Counted from the first letter of the stretch, positions 1-8,138 are shown. The stretch: DNA of 32,616 nucleotides from Natrinema mahii (GCA_000690595.2 JHUT02000020.1:1-32616), one strand, 5' to 3'. Translations and numbers: made by a program. Notes: generated from the sequence alone by a model not told the origin.

Positions 1-421
1 AGTGGCTGTCGGGGTTTTCTACATTTATGAGAAACCGAGACGGTTCCGATACTTCGATCGATACTATTGGAAACCGGGCAGCTACTGCGCCGGACTGAGT
101 ACCGAAAATTGATTCCCGCCTATTACATGCCCGTTCTTTCCTGCATTCGGTAGCGAAGGATCTCAGTCGCAGTGAAATGTCGCCCGGAACACTAACGTCC
201 AGCCTCATCCCGTGGCGGCGTGCCGCGTCGGCTGGCTAACCCTCGTGCCGGGCGGAAGGACTCGAGGAGTCCTCCAGTAGACGGGTGTCGCGTGCCCGGG
301 TTCGCCGTGCTGTCATCGCACCCGAAACGGGTTTGCTCGGACGGGGACTGAAGGCACGCACCGGACCTATGCGCGTGGCCCGTTTAACTCTTGTAGCTCG
401 GTCCCGTCCGCGAACGGAGGG
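1..421. other. Intergenic region, no gene recognised
   Basis: No convincing gene is seen. The first 170 bases are relatively AT-rich with stops in all frames. The right half contains several short inverted repeats: a 7-bp stem (AGGACTC/GAGTCCT, 257-273), ACCCG-AAA-CGGGT (320-332), and CGGACGGG (338-345) pairing with CCCGTCCG (403-410) across 57 bases. It lies downstream of coxB, so it may hold its 3' end and terminator, or the promoter of a gene beyond the left edge. Confidence 0.5.
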
Positions 422-1189
422 TCAACCGGGGTCGGGTGCGTCCGTGATGGTGCCCTCGTTCGCTGCCAGCCATTCGTCGTAGGTGTCGCGCTCGACGACG
501 ACGATGGAGCCGTCCATTCGGGAGTGACCGGCTCCACAGAACTCGGCACAGACGGCGTCGTAGCGGCCGGGTTCGGAGACGGTCGTGCGGGCGCGAGTGT
601 AGTCGCCGGGGAAGGCGTCCTGTTTGACGCCCAGACCGGGGATGAAAAGCGAGTGGACGACGTCGTCGCTGGTGAGCCAGAACGTGACGTCCTCGTCGGC
701 AGGGATCACGATTTCGGATTCGGTCGTGACGTTGGCTTCGGGGTAGGTGGCCTGCCACTCCCACTGGTAGCCCCGGACGTGAACCTCTTCGTCGTCGGTG
801 TCGGGGAGGTCCGCGAACGAGTCGAACCCGTCCTGACTTGTGTCCTCGCCCTCGAGGGCTTGCGAGGGGGAGACGTAGGGGTTAACCAGGACGCTGTAGC
901 CCGAGAGGCCGACGAACAGGAGGATGAGTGCGGTCGCAACGGTCCAGGTGATCTCGAGGGCGGGGTCCTCGGTGGTCGGTTCGGGGTCGTCGTTGTCGTG
1001 GAACTTGACGGCCGCGTAGACGAGGATCAGGAGGACGAAGAGCGTGAGCGGCAAGGCGACGTAGAGCAGTTGGTACTCGAGGCCGTCGATGAGGTCGCGG
1101 TTTTCGGATTGGGCGGCGACCGTGCCCATCGCGAGAAGCAGCGAGAGCGCCGCGACGACGAGCGCGACGAGCGTGCGTCGACGGTCCAT
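422..1189 (-). CDS. coxB: Cytochrome c oxidase subunit II
   Basis: This is subunit II of an aa3-type haem-copper terminal oxidase, which accepts electrons at the binuclear CuA centre outside the membrane. The 255-residue protein has an N-terminal hydrophobic signal-like segment (about 7-26), two membrane helices (about 38-62 and 80-102) and a C-terminal cupredoxin domain. All CuA ligands are visible: His179 (VVHSLFIP), then Cys214, Glu216, Cys218, His222 and Met225 in CAEFCGAGHSRM. There is no lipobox cysteine. The ATG start has a TATA-like box (1214-1221) about 28 bases upstream, so the transcript is probably leaderless. It is divergent from coxA, and coxC lies nearby, so the three make one oxidase. 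No haem c motif (CxxCH) is present, so this is not a caa3-type subunit. Confidence 0.96.
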   Translation of the reverse strand: MDRRRTLVALVVAALSLLLAMGTVAAQSENRDLIDGLEYQLLYVALPLTLFVLLILVYAAVKFHDNDDPEPTTEDPALEITWTVATALILLFVGLSGYSVLVNPYVSPSQALEGEDTSQDGFDSFADLPDTDDEEVHVRGYQWEWQATYPEANVTTESEIVIPADEDVTFWLTSDDVVHSLFIPGLGVKQDAFPGDYTRARTTVSEPGRYDAVCAEFCGAGHSRMDGSIVVVERDTYDEWLAANEGTITDAPDPG

Positions 1190-1213
1190 TGACGGGGCTT
1201 CGACGACTGGCGG

Positions 1214-1221
1214 GATATACG
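1214..1221 (-). promoter_or_regulatory. TATA box of coxB
   Basis: On the minus strand the sequence reads GTATATCC, centred about 28 bases before the coxB ATG. This matches the usual distance between an archaeal TATA box and the start of a leaderless transcript. Confidence 0.6.
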
Positions 1222-1325
1222 GCCTTCGTGGTTCGGTAAACTGTCACGACCGCGTAGTGGTCGTAAGCGGTGAATACTCCCAAACGGCGTATCACGGGCG
1301 GTGACAGTCAGGGAAACGCCGGCCC

Positions 1326-1333
1326 ATATTTAT
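1326..1333 (+). promoter_or_regulatory. TATA box upstream of coxA
   Basis: ATATTTAT is the best TATA-like element in the coxB-coxA gap. Its centre is 29-30 bases before the ATG at 1359, not before the coxA start at 1409. The transcript should therefore begin at or next to the first base of a 17-codon upstream ORF. Confidence 0.6.
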
Positions 1334-1358
1334 TGGAACCGATGGTGAGGCAACCGCT

Positions 1359-1412
1359 ATGTGCGGCCGAGAGCGGGGCGCTCGAGCGATGGGGGGTGAC
1401 CGGTGGCGATGA
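1359..1412 (+). CDS. Possible 17-residue leader peptide before coxA
   Basis: This short ORF (MCGRERGARAMGGDRWR) begins about 29 bases after a good TATA box, where a leaderless transcript would start. Its TGA overlaps the ATG of coxA at 1409 as ATGA. The penultimate codons CGG TGG include a GGTGG stretch close to the coxA start. Seen: position, overlap and spacing. Inferred: translation of this ORF delivers ribosomes to coxA. I know no protein family for it, and it could be chance. Confidence 0.35.
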   Translation: MCGRERGARAMGGDRWR

Positions 1413-3691
1413 ACCGAGCGCTCGCGGAGGTGTCGCTGTTCGGCCTCGTCCTCGCGGGCTGTCTGCTGACGGTCGCGCTCGCCAGCCGGTGGCGAGCGGA
1501 GGCGTCGCCGGACGGCGGGTACGTCCGGGAGCAGCGGCGACGGCTTTCGCTGGCCGACGCGAAGGCGGCGGCCGTTCGTTGGACGACGACGACGAATCAT
1601 CGCGAGATCGGACTGCTCTACATCGCGTTCGGGACCGTCGCGGCGATCTGGGGCGGGATCGACGGGATGATGATCCGGACCCATCTGTTGACGCCCGAGG
1701 CGACGCTCTGGACGGAGGGGACGTACAACGAACTGTTTACGATGCACGGGCTCACGATGTTGATCTTCTTCGTGACGCCGGTGTTTTTCGGGATCGGGAA
1801 CTTCTTCCTGCCGCTGTTGATCGGGGCCGACGACATGGCGTTTCCGCGGCTCAACGCCGTCGGATTCTGGCTGTTGCCGCCGTCGCTGTTGCTCGCTCGG
1901 TTCGGTATCATCGCCGAGGTTACGGGAGCGATACTCGCGGTCGCGGTCCCGGCGGACCGACTGTCGGTCTTGCTCGCGTTCAAGGAGCCGGCGATCGGCT
2001 GGACGATGTATCCGCCTCTGTCGCTGGCACCGAACCCGCAGACGAACTTCCTGCTGTTAGGGTTGCATCTGAGCGGGATCGCGACCACGATCGGCGCGCT
2101 CAACTTCATCACGACGGTCGTCTACGAGCGCGACGAGTCGATCGGGTGGGCGAACCTCGATATCTTTTCGTGGAATATGCTCGTCACGAGTGCGATCGTC
2201 ATCTTCGCGTTCCCGTTGCTCGGCACCGCCTTGCTCATGTTACTGTTCGATCGGAACTTCGGAACGACCTTCTTCGCGGTCGAGGGCGGGGGACCGATCC
2301 TCTGGCAACACCTATTCTGGTTCTGGGGTCATCCGGAGGTGTACATCATCTTCCTCCCGGCGACTGGGCTGATGAGTCTGATCTTGCCGAAGTTCGTCGG
2401 CCGCAAGCTGTTCGGGTTCAAGTTCATCGTCTACTCGACGATCGCCATCGGCGTCCTTTCCTTCGGCGTCTGGGCCCACCACATGTTCGTCACCGGCGTC
2501 GATCCCCGGGTCCGGGCGAGTTTCATGGCGACGTCGATCGCCATCGCCGTCCCCAGCGCGATCAAGGTCTTCAACTGGATCACGACGATGTGGAACGGCG
2601 ACGTCCGACTGGCCGCGCCGACGATCCTCTGTGTCGGCTCGATCGGCCTGTTCATCGTCGGCGGCGTCACCGGTATCTTCCTCGCGGTGATCCCCGTCGA
2701 CATCATGTATCACGGCACCTACTACGTCGTCGGTCACTTCCATCTCATTCTCATGGGAATCATCCCGCTCATGATGTTCGCCGCCAGCTACTACTGGTAT
2801 CCGCTGCTCACGGGCCGGATGTACGACCGTCGACTCGCGATCTTCCAGTCGTCGCTTTTGGTCGTCGGCTCCGCGGTCACGTTCGTGACGCTGATGGCGC
2901 TTGGCTTCCTCGAGCTGCCCCGCCGCTATGCGACCTATCCGCCGGGTTACTCGGGGCTGCAGGTCGTCGCGACCGTCGGTGCGTTCATCATCGGAATCAG
3001 CGTCCTCATGTGGCTGTACAACATGCTCTGGTCGTACTTCCAGGGAACGCCCGTCGAGACGGCGGACCCGTGGGAGCTGAAAGCGACCGAGCAGTTCACT
3101 CCCGAGTGGCAGTGGTTCGAGGACCGCCTCGAGCGGGAACGCGGGGTCCCGCCGAGCGAACCCGAGACGGTCCGGCCGTCGTACGTCCCCGCGCAGGGGG
3201 AGCGACCGCTGTCGCTGTACGGCCGGCTCGTCCCGGTGGCAAAGCGGGTGGCGAGCGACGCCGGGACGGGTGCGGCCGGTGGCTTCGTTGGTACGCTAGC
3301 GTTGACGGCCGTCCTCCTCGTGGCGGTGGCTCTGGGTTCGTTCGACCTCGAGGCGTTCGCGACGCTGGCGACGTTCGTCGGGCTGCCGGCGAATCTCGCG
3401 CTGGGATACGGACTCTTTCTCGTCGGGGGGATGACGGTCTGGCCGCTGCTCTTTCTCTCGCTGGGCGAGTATCTGCCCGGCGAACTGACGCTGGTGACGG
3501 GGCTGTGGTACGCGACGGTCATCGCCTCGGGGTTCGCACTGGCCTTTTACACCGGCCAATCGGGCCTCGAGCTGGTGACGTACGTCCTGTTCGTGATCCT
3601 CGCCCACTGGATCTACGGGCTGGGGCTGGCCGGGACGATCGCCGTCCTCGGCGGCCGCCAGCGCCGTCCGTCGACGGGGGACGACGGATGA
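1409..3691 (+). CDS. coxA: Cytochrome c oxidase subunit I with C-terminal membrane extension
   Basis: This is the catalytic subunit of a proton-pumping haem-copper oxidase, reducing O2 to water at the haem a3-CuB site. Visible residues are the low-spin haem ligand His113 (TMHGLTM), CuB His308 with the cross-linked Tyr312 in GHPEVY, CuB His357/His358 (WAHHMF), and haem ligands His443 and His445 (GHFH). GHPEV is the A1-type signature with the D-channel Glu. At 760 residues it is about 200 longer than a usual CoxA. The extra part has an acidic linker, then about five membrane helices (about 620-745). The ATG at 1409 is preferred because it forms ATGA with the upstream mini-ORF; an in-frame GTG lies at 1403. 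The stop overlaps the next gene as ATGA. Confidence 0.95.
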   Translation: MNRALAEVSLFGLVLAGCLLTVALASRWRAEASPDGGYVREQRRRLSLADAKAAAVRWTTTTNHREIGLLYIAFGTVAAIWGGIDGMMIRTHLLTPEATLWTEGTYNELFTMHGLTMLIFFVTPVFFGIGNFFLPLLIGADDMAFPRLNAVGFWLLPPSLLLARFGIIAEVTGAILAVAVPADRLSVLLAFKEPAIGWTMYPPLSLAPNPQTNFLLLGLHLSGIATTIGALNFITTVVYERDESIGWANLDIFSWNMLVTSAIVIFAFPLLGTALLMLLFDRNFGTTFFAVEGGGPILWQHLFWFWGHPEVYIIFLPATGLMSLILPKFVGRKLFGFKFIVYSTIAIGVLSFGVWAHHMFVTGVDPRVRASFMATSIAIAVPSAIKVFNWITTMWNGDVRLAAPTILCVGSIGLFIVGGVTGIFLAVIPVDIMYHGTYYVVGHFHLILMGIIPLMMFAASYYWYPLLTGRMYDRRLAIFQSSLLVVGSAVTFVTLMALGFLELPRRYATYPPGYSGLQVVATVGAFIIGISVLMWLYNMLWSYFQGTPVETADPWELKATEQFTPEWQWFEDRLERERGVPPSEPETVRPSYVPAQGERPLSLYGRLVPVAKRVASDAGTGAAGGFVGTLALTAVLLVAVALGSFDLEAFATLATFVGLPANLALGYGLFLVGGMTVWPLLFLSLGEYLPGELTLVTGLWYATVIASGFALAFYTGQSGLELVTYVLFVILAHWIYGLGLAGTIAVLGGRQRRPSTGDDG

Positions 3692-4272
3692 GTTCGGACG
3701 ACGAGCGGGCGACCGACGCGACGGAGCCCCCTGCCACCGACGAGACGGGGCCGCTCGAGCCGACGACCGGTTCGGAGTCGCTGGTGTTGACCTACGCCGC
3801 GCCCTTTCTCGGCGTCGTCCTGATCGCGGTGGGGCTGCCGCTTGCGATCGTCGGCGGCTACGTCGTCGTGCAAGACGGGGTCGGCCTCTGTGGCGACCCC
3901 ACGATCTCGGCGACGCCGGTCGACGAACGCGAGGAGCCGCCATCGACCGTCGAGGCCCTGCCCGCCGACGACCTCTCGGCGGCCGAACGTGCGGCCCTCG
4001 AGGAGGCGATCGACAGCCCCCTGCAGGAAGGGAAAGTCGACGGCGAGGTGACGAACCGGGCGGCGCTGCTCGAGGGGGCGATCGTCGAGTACGAGGACCA
4101 GCGCTATTACGTTCGGATCACGTCACAAAACAGCTGTCTCGAGGTCGCGCCGCTTCTGTTTCCGATCGGGGCGATCGCGATCCTGCTCGGGATCGGTGTC
4201 GTGTTGACCCCGCCGATCTATCGAAAGATGGCCGGCTTCGAGGAACGCGTCCGACGCGATCGGCCGGAGTAA
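3688..4272 (+). CDS. Membrane protein coupled to coxA, family not recognised
   Basis: The ATG overlaps the coxA stop (ATGA), so the two are almost certainly co-translated. The 194-residue product has an acidic, disordered N-terminus (1-28), a membrane helix (about 31-55), a roughly 95-residue acidic loop and a second helix (about 150-172) before a charged tail. Both ends are therefore probably cytoplasmic and the loop outside. The loop contains only two cysteines, in GLCGDP and NSCLE, which flank it and could form a disulfide. I do not recognise the family. Context suggests a role as an accessory or assembly subunit of the oxidase, but that is inference. A 14-bp palindrome followed by T-rich sequence lies just downstream. 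Confidence 0.85.
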   Translation: MSSDDERATDATEPPATDETGPLEPTTGSESLVLTYAAPFLGVVLIAVGLPLAIVGGYVVVQDGVGLCGDPTISATPVDEREEPPSTVEALPADDLSAAERAALEEAIDSPLQEGKVDGEVTNRAALLEGAIVEYEDQRYYVRITSQNSCLEVAPLLFPIGAIAILLGIGVVLTPPIYRKMAGFEERVRRDRPE

Positions 4273-4304
4273 TCGCGCGTGGAGGCGTAGAGTGACGCCG
4301 ATCG

Positions 4305-4324
4305 CGCCGCGCGCGGCGTTTCTC
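4305..4324 (+). terminator. Palindromic hairpin with T-rich tail at the convergent end of the cox genes
   Basis: CGCCGCGCGCGGCG (4305-4318) is a perfect 14-base palindrome followed by TTTCTC. It lies between the membrane protein gene coupled to coxA and the oppositely oriented catalase gene. A terminator role is inferred from shape and place. A pure GC palindrome can also arise by chance in DNA this GC-rich. Confidence 0.4.
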
Positions 4325-4347
4325 GTCCGGTAACGTGTGTCCCGACG

Positions 4348-5172
4348 CTAGTCGTCGGTCGCGTTCGGTTCGTCGTTTGTCATCTGGTCCGGCTCGGGGG
4401 CGATGACCGCTCCGTCACCGGGTTGTTCGGCCGCGTAGGAGAACTGTCCCTTTCCGTCGGGCGTCTCTCCCTGTGTCCAGGGTTTTTCCGGGTCGGGCTG
4501 TTCCGATCGCCTGGTAGACATGAACGTGTAGTTGTAGTCCTGATTCTCCTCTTCCTGCGGGAAGCTGGCGGGAACGGGGACGGGTTCGTCCAGCGTTTCC
4601 AGCGCCTGCAGCCACTGGTTCTGGTGTTGGGTGTCGCGGGCGATCAGGTAGGAGAGCATGTCCTTCATCCCGGGGTCGTCGGTGTACTCCCAGAGCCGCG
4701 TCGCGAGCGTGCGACCGGTCGCCTCGGACATCACGTTCGCGTAGAGGTCGCCGGCGAGGTTGCCGGAGGCGACGATGTAGTTGCCGGTGAACGGGACCCC
4801 GTTGCTGTCGACGGGCATCGCCGACTCGCCCGCCGAGAGGAACTGGCGCGGGCCCTGCGCGGTCATCGATTCGGCCATGTCCGTGCTCTCTCGGACCTCC
4901 TCGCTCATGCTCTTGGCGGACCCTCTGAGGTTCTTCGTGACTGCCGTCGCGAGCATCTCGATGTGGCCGAGTTCTTCCGCGGCGGTTTCCAGCAGCAGGT
5001 TCCGATACTCCTCGTGCTGTTCCGGCACCGCCCACGCCTGAAACATGTACTGGAGCGCGACGCGCATCTCGCCTTCCTGGCCGCCGATCGCTTGCTGGAG
5101 GAGCGTCGCGAAGTGGGGGTCCGGTTCTTCGACGGTGACCTCGTACTGGAGTTCCGGTTCTTGGAAGAACAT
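4348..5172 (-). CDS. Manganese catalase
   Basis: This is a non-haem dimanganese catalase that disproportionates H2O2. The 274-residue protein has the family's four-helix ferritin-like fold with all expected ligands: Glu35 (GEMRVALQY), Glu67 and His70 (AEELGHIEM), Glu150 (SEATGRTL) and His183 (ARDTQHQNQW). The end is acidic and probably disordered. I place the start at the ATG of MFFQEPELQY, which matches where family members begin. A TATA-like element (minus-strand GTTTATC, 5200-5206) is centred about 31 bases upstream. A longer GTG start at 5190 would be only about 13 bases from that box, too close. Its place between oxidase genes suits defence against respiratory peroxide, though it has its own promoter. 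Confidence 0.94.
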   Translation of the reverse strand: MFFQEPELQYEVTVEEPDPHFATLLQQAIGGQEGEMRVALQYMFQAWAVPEQHEEYRNLLLETAAEELGHIEMLATAVTKNLRGSAKSMSEEVRESTDMAESMTAQGPRQFLSAGESAMPVDSNGVPFTGNYIVASGNLAGDLYANVMSEATGRTLATRLWEYTDDPGMKDMLSYLIARDTQHQNQWLQALETLDEPVPVPASFPQEEENQDYNYTFMSTRRSEQPDPEKPWTQGETPDGKGQFSYAAEQPGDGAVIAPEPDQMTNDEPNATDD

Positions 5173-5199
5173 CCACTGGTCCCTGCCCACGACCGAGGT

Positions 5200-5206
5200 G
5201 ATAAAC
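5200..5206 (-). promoter_or_regulatory. TATA-like box of the manganese catalase gene
   Basis: The minus strand reads GTTTATC about 31 bases before the MFF start. It supports the ATG at 5172 over the upstream GTG at 5190. Confidence 0.5.
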
Positions 5207-5495
5207 CATTGTTACGACCCGTACTGAACGTGTAACCGGCTGGTAACTAATCGAGACGAACCACTCGGATGGCGTGGCAGACGGATCGAAGGCGGCAATC
5301 TCGAGGCCCGCCTCGTCGCCGACTCGCCGCGGGTGAGTTCACTCGACCTTCAGTGTCGGGGGGCGACATGGTCGTGAACTCGTCGGGCTCGAGTCTCGAT
5401 ACGCGTTCGTCGAGACGACGCGGTCCCCCGTCACGGAACGGCGGCTAGGGTTTTTCAACGGTGGCTGTGGTACGGTTCGCCGCGAGGTGACCCCG
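5207..5495. other. Divergent intergenic region with an inverted repeat
   Basis: This is the gap between the catalase gene and a small zinc-finger gene. No further ORF is convincing. It holds an inverted repeat, GAGTTCAC (5335-5342) and GTGAACTC (5374-5381). The arms can extend by GAC/GTC if two bases are bulged. A T-run (GTTTTTCA, 5450-5457) is a plausible TATA-type element for the gene to the right. Confidence 0.45.
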
Positions 5496-5672
5496 GTGGC
5501 TAACACCGATGAGAAACACAGAGCCGCCGCGACGTGTCCGCGTTGCGGGGAGATCGGGATCGTGCAGGTCTGGCCCGACGGGTCGCTCCAGCCGCTCGGC
5601 CAGTCGGACTTCTGTGACTGCCCCTCGTCGACGCTGCGGGTCCTCGAGACCGATGCCGATGAACTCCCGTAG
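5496..5672 (+). CDS. Small zinc-finger protein (CPxCG type)
   Basis: This is a 58-residue protein with one probable zinc site: CPRCG near the N-terminus and a CDC pair about 25 residues later. Haloarchaea encode many such single-finger microproteins, and the function of this one is unknown. I prefer the GTG at 5496 because GAGGTGA (5484-5490) is a well-placed ribosome-binding site about 5 bases upstream; an in-frame GTG at 5487 would overlap that element. It ends 15 bases before the convergent coxC stop. The protein is acidic at its C-terminus. Confidence is moderate because the gene is so short, but the paired cysteines and the ribosome-binding site argue that it is real. Confidence 0.7.
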   Translation: MANTDEKHRAAATCPRCGEIGIVQVWPDGSLQPLGQSDFCDCPSSTLRVLETDADELP

Positions 5673-5687
5673 CAGGGCCTCTGCCGA

Positions 5688-6596
5688 TCAGACCGACGCC
5701 CCGACGTAGAGGACGGCCACGAGGACGAGCCAGACGAGATCGACGAAGTGCCAGTACAGCGAGACGGTCGCGACGGAGGTGTCTCGGTCCGGCCCGTAAT
5801 GACCCCGCAGCGCCCGCCAGCACAGGACCGCGATGGCCCCGACGCCGAGGGCGACGTGAAACCCGTGGAGCCCGGTCAGGCCGTAGAAGGCGGTTCCGAA
5901 GGCACCGCTGGTGAGCGAAAAGCCCTCCCCGGCGACGAACTCGTAGTACTCGTAGGCCTGCCCGGCGAGGAAGACGAGCCCGAGGACCAGCGTCGTCCCG
6001 AGTAATCCGCGGAAGCGCCGCCGGTTTCCCGCCTCGAGGGCCGTGTGCGCGTAGTGAAAGGTAACGCTACTCGCGAGCAAGATTGCGGTGTTGACGGCGA
6101 CGAGCGAGCCCACGAGCGGCGGGAGTTCCGCGGGCGGCCACGCGCCGACTCTGACGAAGGCGTAGTAGACGAACAGTGCGCCGAACGTCGAGACGTCGGT
6201 CGCCAGGAAGAGTACGGTCGTCGAGACGTACGACTCGCGGGACTCGGGGGACGCCGTCGCGTCGTGGTCGCGGGCCGGCACCAGAAACGCCTCCCGGAGC
6301 CAGCCGCCGATGCCGGCCAGCAGGACGGCCGCGCCGACGACGGCGAGGGCGACCCCGACGAGCGGTGGCACGAGCCCGGTTTCGGTACCCAGAACGGCGA
6401 TCGCGACGCCGGCGTAGAGTCCGGCGGCTCCGGCAGCGGCGATCAACGGCCACCGGCTTCGATGCTCGTGGTCGTCGCCGTCACCGCGTCCGCGGTGGTC
6501 GCCGTACTCCTCGGGCGCTTGCCCTTCGGGGACGTGGTGACCGGAGCCGTCGGCTCGAGGGGGCGGAGTGGGGTCTGAACTGTCACCGATGCCCAT
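5688..6596 (-). CDS. coxC: Cytochrome c oxidase subunit III
   Basis: Subunit III of the haem-copper oxidase is an integral membrane protein that stabilises subunit I and its proton uptake path. The 302-residue product has a hydrophilic N-terminal tail rich in His, Asp and Gly (1-47) that is not typical of bacterial CoxC. Seven helices follow, beginning about residue 49. The core carries family features such as TDVSTFGALFVYY, TSGAFGTAFYGLTGLHGFHV (His-rich helix V) and YWHFVDLVWLVLVAVLY at the end. A TATA-like CCTTTTTCG on the minus strand lies about 28 bases before the ATG, so it has its own promoter. It is separated from coxAB by the catalase and zinc-finger genes. Confidence 0.94.
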   Translation of the reverse strand: MGIGDSSDPTPPPRADGSGHHVPEGQAPEEYGDHRGRGDGDDHEHRSRWPLIAAAGAAGLYAGVAIAVLGTETGLVPPLVGVALAVVGAAVLLAGIGGWLREAFLVPARDHDATASPESRESYVSTTVLFLATDVSTFGALFVYYAFVRVGAWPPAELPPLVGSLVAVNTAILLASSVTFHYAHTALEAGNRRRFRGLLGTTLVLGLVFLAGQAYEYYEFVAGEGFSLTSGAFGTAFYGLTGLHGFHVALGVGAIAVLCWRALRGHYGPDRDTSVATVSLYWHFVDLVWLVLVAVLYVGASV

Positions 6597-6713
6597 AGGC
6601 GCGCTTCCACGCCGACGCCGAAAAAGGGTCGCCGCGAACGTGCGGTTAGGGCCGGCGTACGGCGACGGAACCGAAATTCGGGTCGCGGCCGCTGCCCGAG
6701 CCCCGAGGGCAGA

Positions 6714-8105
6714 TCAGTAGAAGTAGTCGTCCTCGGCGAGCTGGACGTAGCCGCCGTCGCGGTACGCGAACTTCGTGCGCTTGTAGGTCGCAGCGATCTT
6801 CGCGGCGTCGAACCCGGCGGTGTACTTCCGCGCGATCAGCCCGTCGCCGGTGCCGTTGCCCTGCATATCGTTGACGGTCGAGAACGCCCAGTCCCAGTCG
6901 TCGGGGCCGTAGTCGGCGACGATGTCGGCGAAGGCCACGTTGCGCAGGATCTCGTCGCCGATGGCCGCCTTCCAGATCTCGTTGTAGTTCTCGAGCGAGT
7001 CCGTCCCCGCGAGCCGGCCGGCGATCTTGCCGGTGCGGACGGCGACGTGGTAGCCGCCCTCGTGGAAAGCCGAGGTGGTGCCCATCGCGCCGCCGGCGAC
7101 GGCGATGTTCGCGCCGACGGGCGAGTCGATGGGCCGCGTCGAGGAGATGGGGTAGGTCTCGGTCCCCTTGGACTTGCCCCGATCTTCGACGCGGGGGATG
7201 TCGTCCTCGATATCGTACTCGTCGCCGTACTCCTGTTCCAGGAGTCGGTTGATGTACTCGGCACCGGAGGGGATCCGGTCGTCGTCCGGCCGCAGGAGCT
7301 TGTAGGAGCCGGGATCCTCGACGTCCTCGAGCGTCATCCCGATCGGCATCGTCAGCCCCACGCGGGCGACGGTGCCGTCGTTCGGGAAGACCCACGGGTA
7401 GGCGGTCTCGCCGGGCATGTATCCCCACCAGAACGTGAGTCGGTCCTCGAACTCCGCGAACAGTTCTTCCGGGAACTCCCGGTACTCCTGATAGGCGATG
7501 TGATTCGCCTCCGGCGGCGAGAGGTGATCGGAGACGCTGCGGCCGGGCGCGGTGAACTGATCGAGGGCGTCGAGCGTGATCCGGCGCTGGGGGCCGTCGG
7601 CCAGCACGACGTACTGGGCCTCGATCTCGTCGCCGTTCGACAGCGTCAGGGTATGGGTGGGTCCCTTCGGGCTCGAGGCCCGGAGGTCCGTCTCGAGGTC
7701 CTTGACGCCGACGCCGACCCGGAGATCGGCCCCAGCGTCGGCCGCGCGCTCGTGGAGCCAGTCGTCCATCCGGGCCCGGTGGAAGGTGTAGCCGAACTTC
7801 GGATAGCTGGCGTCCATCCCGGTCGAGGTCAGTTCGACGGCGCTGTTTGGGCCGATGAACTCGGTCCCCTCGAGTTCCCGGTGGATGACGTCGTCGGGAA
7901 TCTCGCGGTAGTCGAACTCCATGAGGTCGATCCAGTAGTCGAGCATCCCGGCGGCGTCGGTCGAGTCGGGGCCCACTCCCTCCCGATCCTCTCGGGGGAC
8001 CCCCTGCTCGAAGAGCACGGTTTCCGCGCCGTGGGCTGCCGCTTGCTCGGCCGCGGACGCACCGGCGGGGCCGCCGCCGACGATCGCGACGTCTACGCGT
8101 TCCAT
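6714..8105 (-). CDS. FAD-dependent geranylgeranyl reductase family protein
   Basis: This is a flavoprotein of the geranylgeranyl reductase family, whose archaeal members saturate the isoprenoid chains of ether lipids. The 463-residue protein opens with a dinucleotide-binding fold (VAIVGGGPAGASAAEQ, Gly10-Gly15) and the acidic end of the second strand (LFEQG). A PYPWVFP-like core motif appears as AYPWVFPN. A second FAD contact region, NIAVAGGAMGTTSAFHEGG, follows at about residue 335. A strong TATA box (TTTTTATAA on the minus strand, 8130-8138) lies about 29 bases before the ATG. Haloarchaea carry several paralogues, so whether this one acts on membrane lipids, menaquinone side chains or another polyprenyl substrate is not decided by sequence reading alone. 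Confidence 0.82.
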   Translation of the reverse strand: MERVDVAIVGGGPAGASAAEQAAAHGAETVLFEQGVPREDREGVGPDSTDAAGMLDYWIDLMEFDYREIPDDVIHRELEGTEFIGPNSAVELTSTGMDASYPKFGYTFHRARMDDWLHERAADAGADLRVGVGVKDLETDLRASSPKGPTHTLTLSNGDEIEAQYVVLADGPQRRITLDALDQFTAPGRSVSDHLSPPEANHIAYQEYREFPEELFAEFEDRLTFWWGYMPGETAYPWVFPNDGTVARVGLTMPIGMTLEDVEDPGSYKLLRPDDDRIPSGAEYINRLLEQEYGDEYDIEDDIPRVEDRGKSKGTETYPISSTRPIDSPVGANIAVAGGAMGTTSAFHEGGYHVAVRTGKIAGRLAGTDSLENYNEIWKAAIGDEILRNVAFADIVADYGPDDWDWAFSTVNDMQGNGTGDGLIARKYTAGFDAAKIAATYKRTKFAYRDGGYVQLAEDDYFY

Positions 8106-8129
8106 ACGACGTTCGGACTCAGCGCGTCA

Positions 8130-8138
8130 TTATAAAAA
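8130..8138 (-). promoter_or_regulatory. Strong TATA box of the reductase gene
   Basis: TTTTTATAA on the minus strand is the clearest TATA box in the left half of the window. It is centred about 29 bases before the ATG at 8105, indicating a leaderless transcript. Confidence 0.65.

Noticed and set aside
285..482. 65-codon frame at the left end
   Set aside because: It overlaps the coxB 3' end in reverse and is rich in Arg and Ser, with no ribosome site or promoter.
524..1192. 222-codon frame opposite coxB
   Set aside because: It is antisense to a well-conserved oxidase gene and the product shows GC-driven repeats of Gly, Val, Asp and Arg.
1270..3687. Long open frame on the plus strand through coxA
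   Set aside because: It is a shadow frame of coxA: the product is Arg-rich and the true frame holds all the oxidase motifs. Only the last part of this frame, from 3688, is a real gene.
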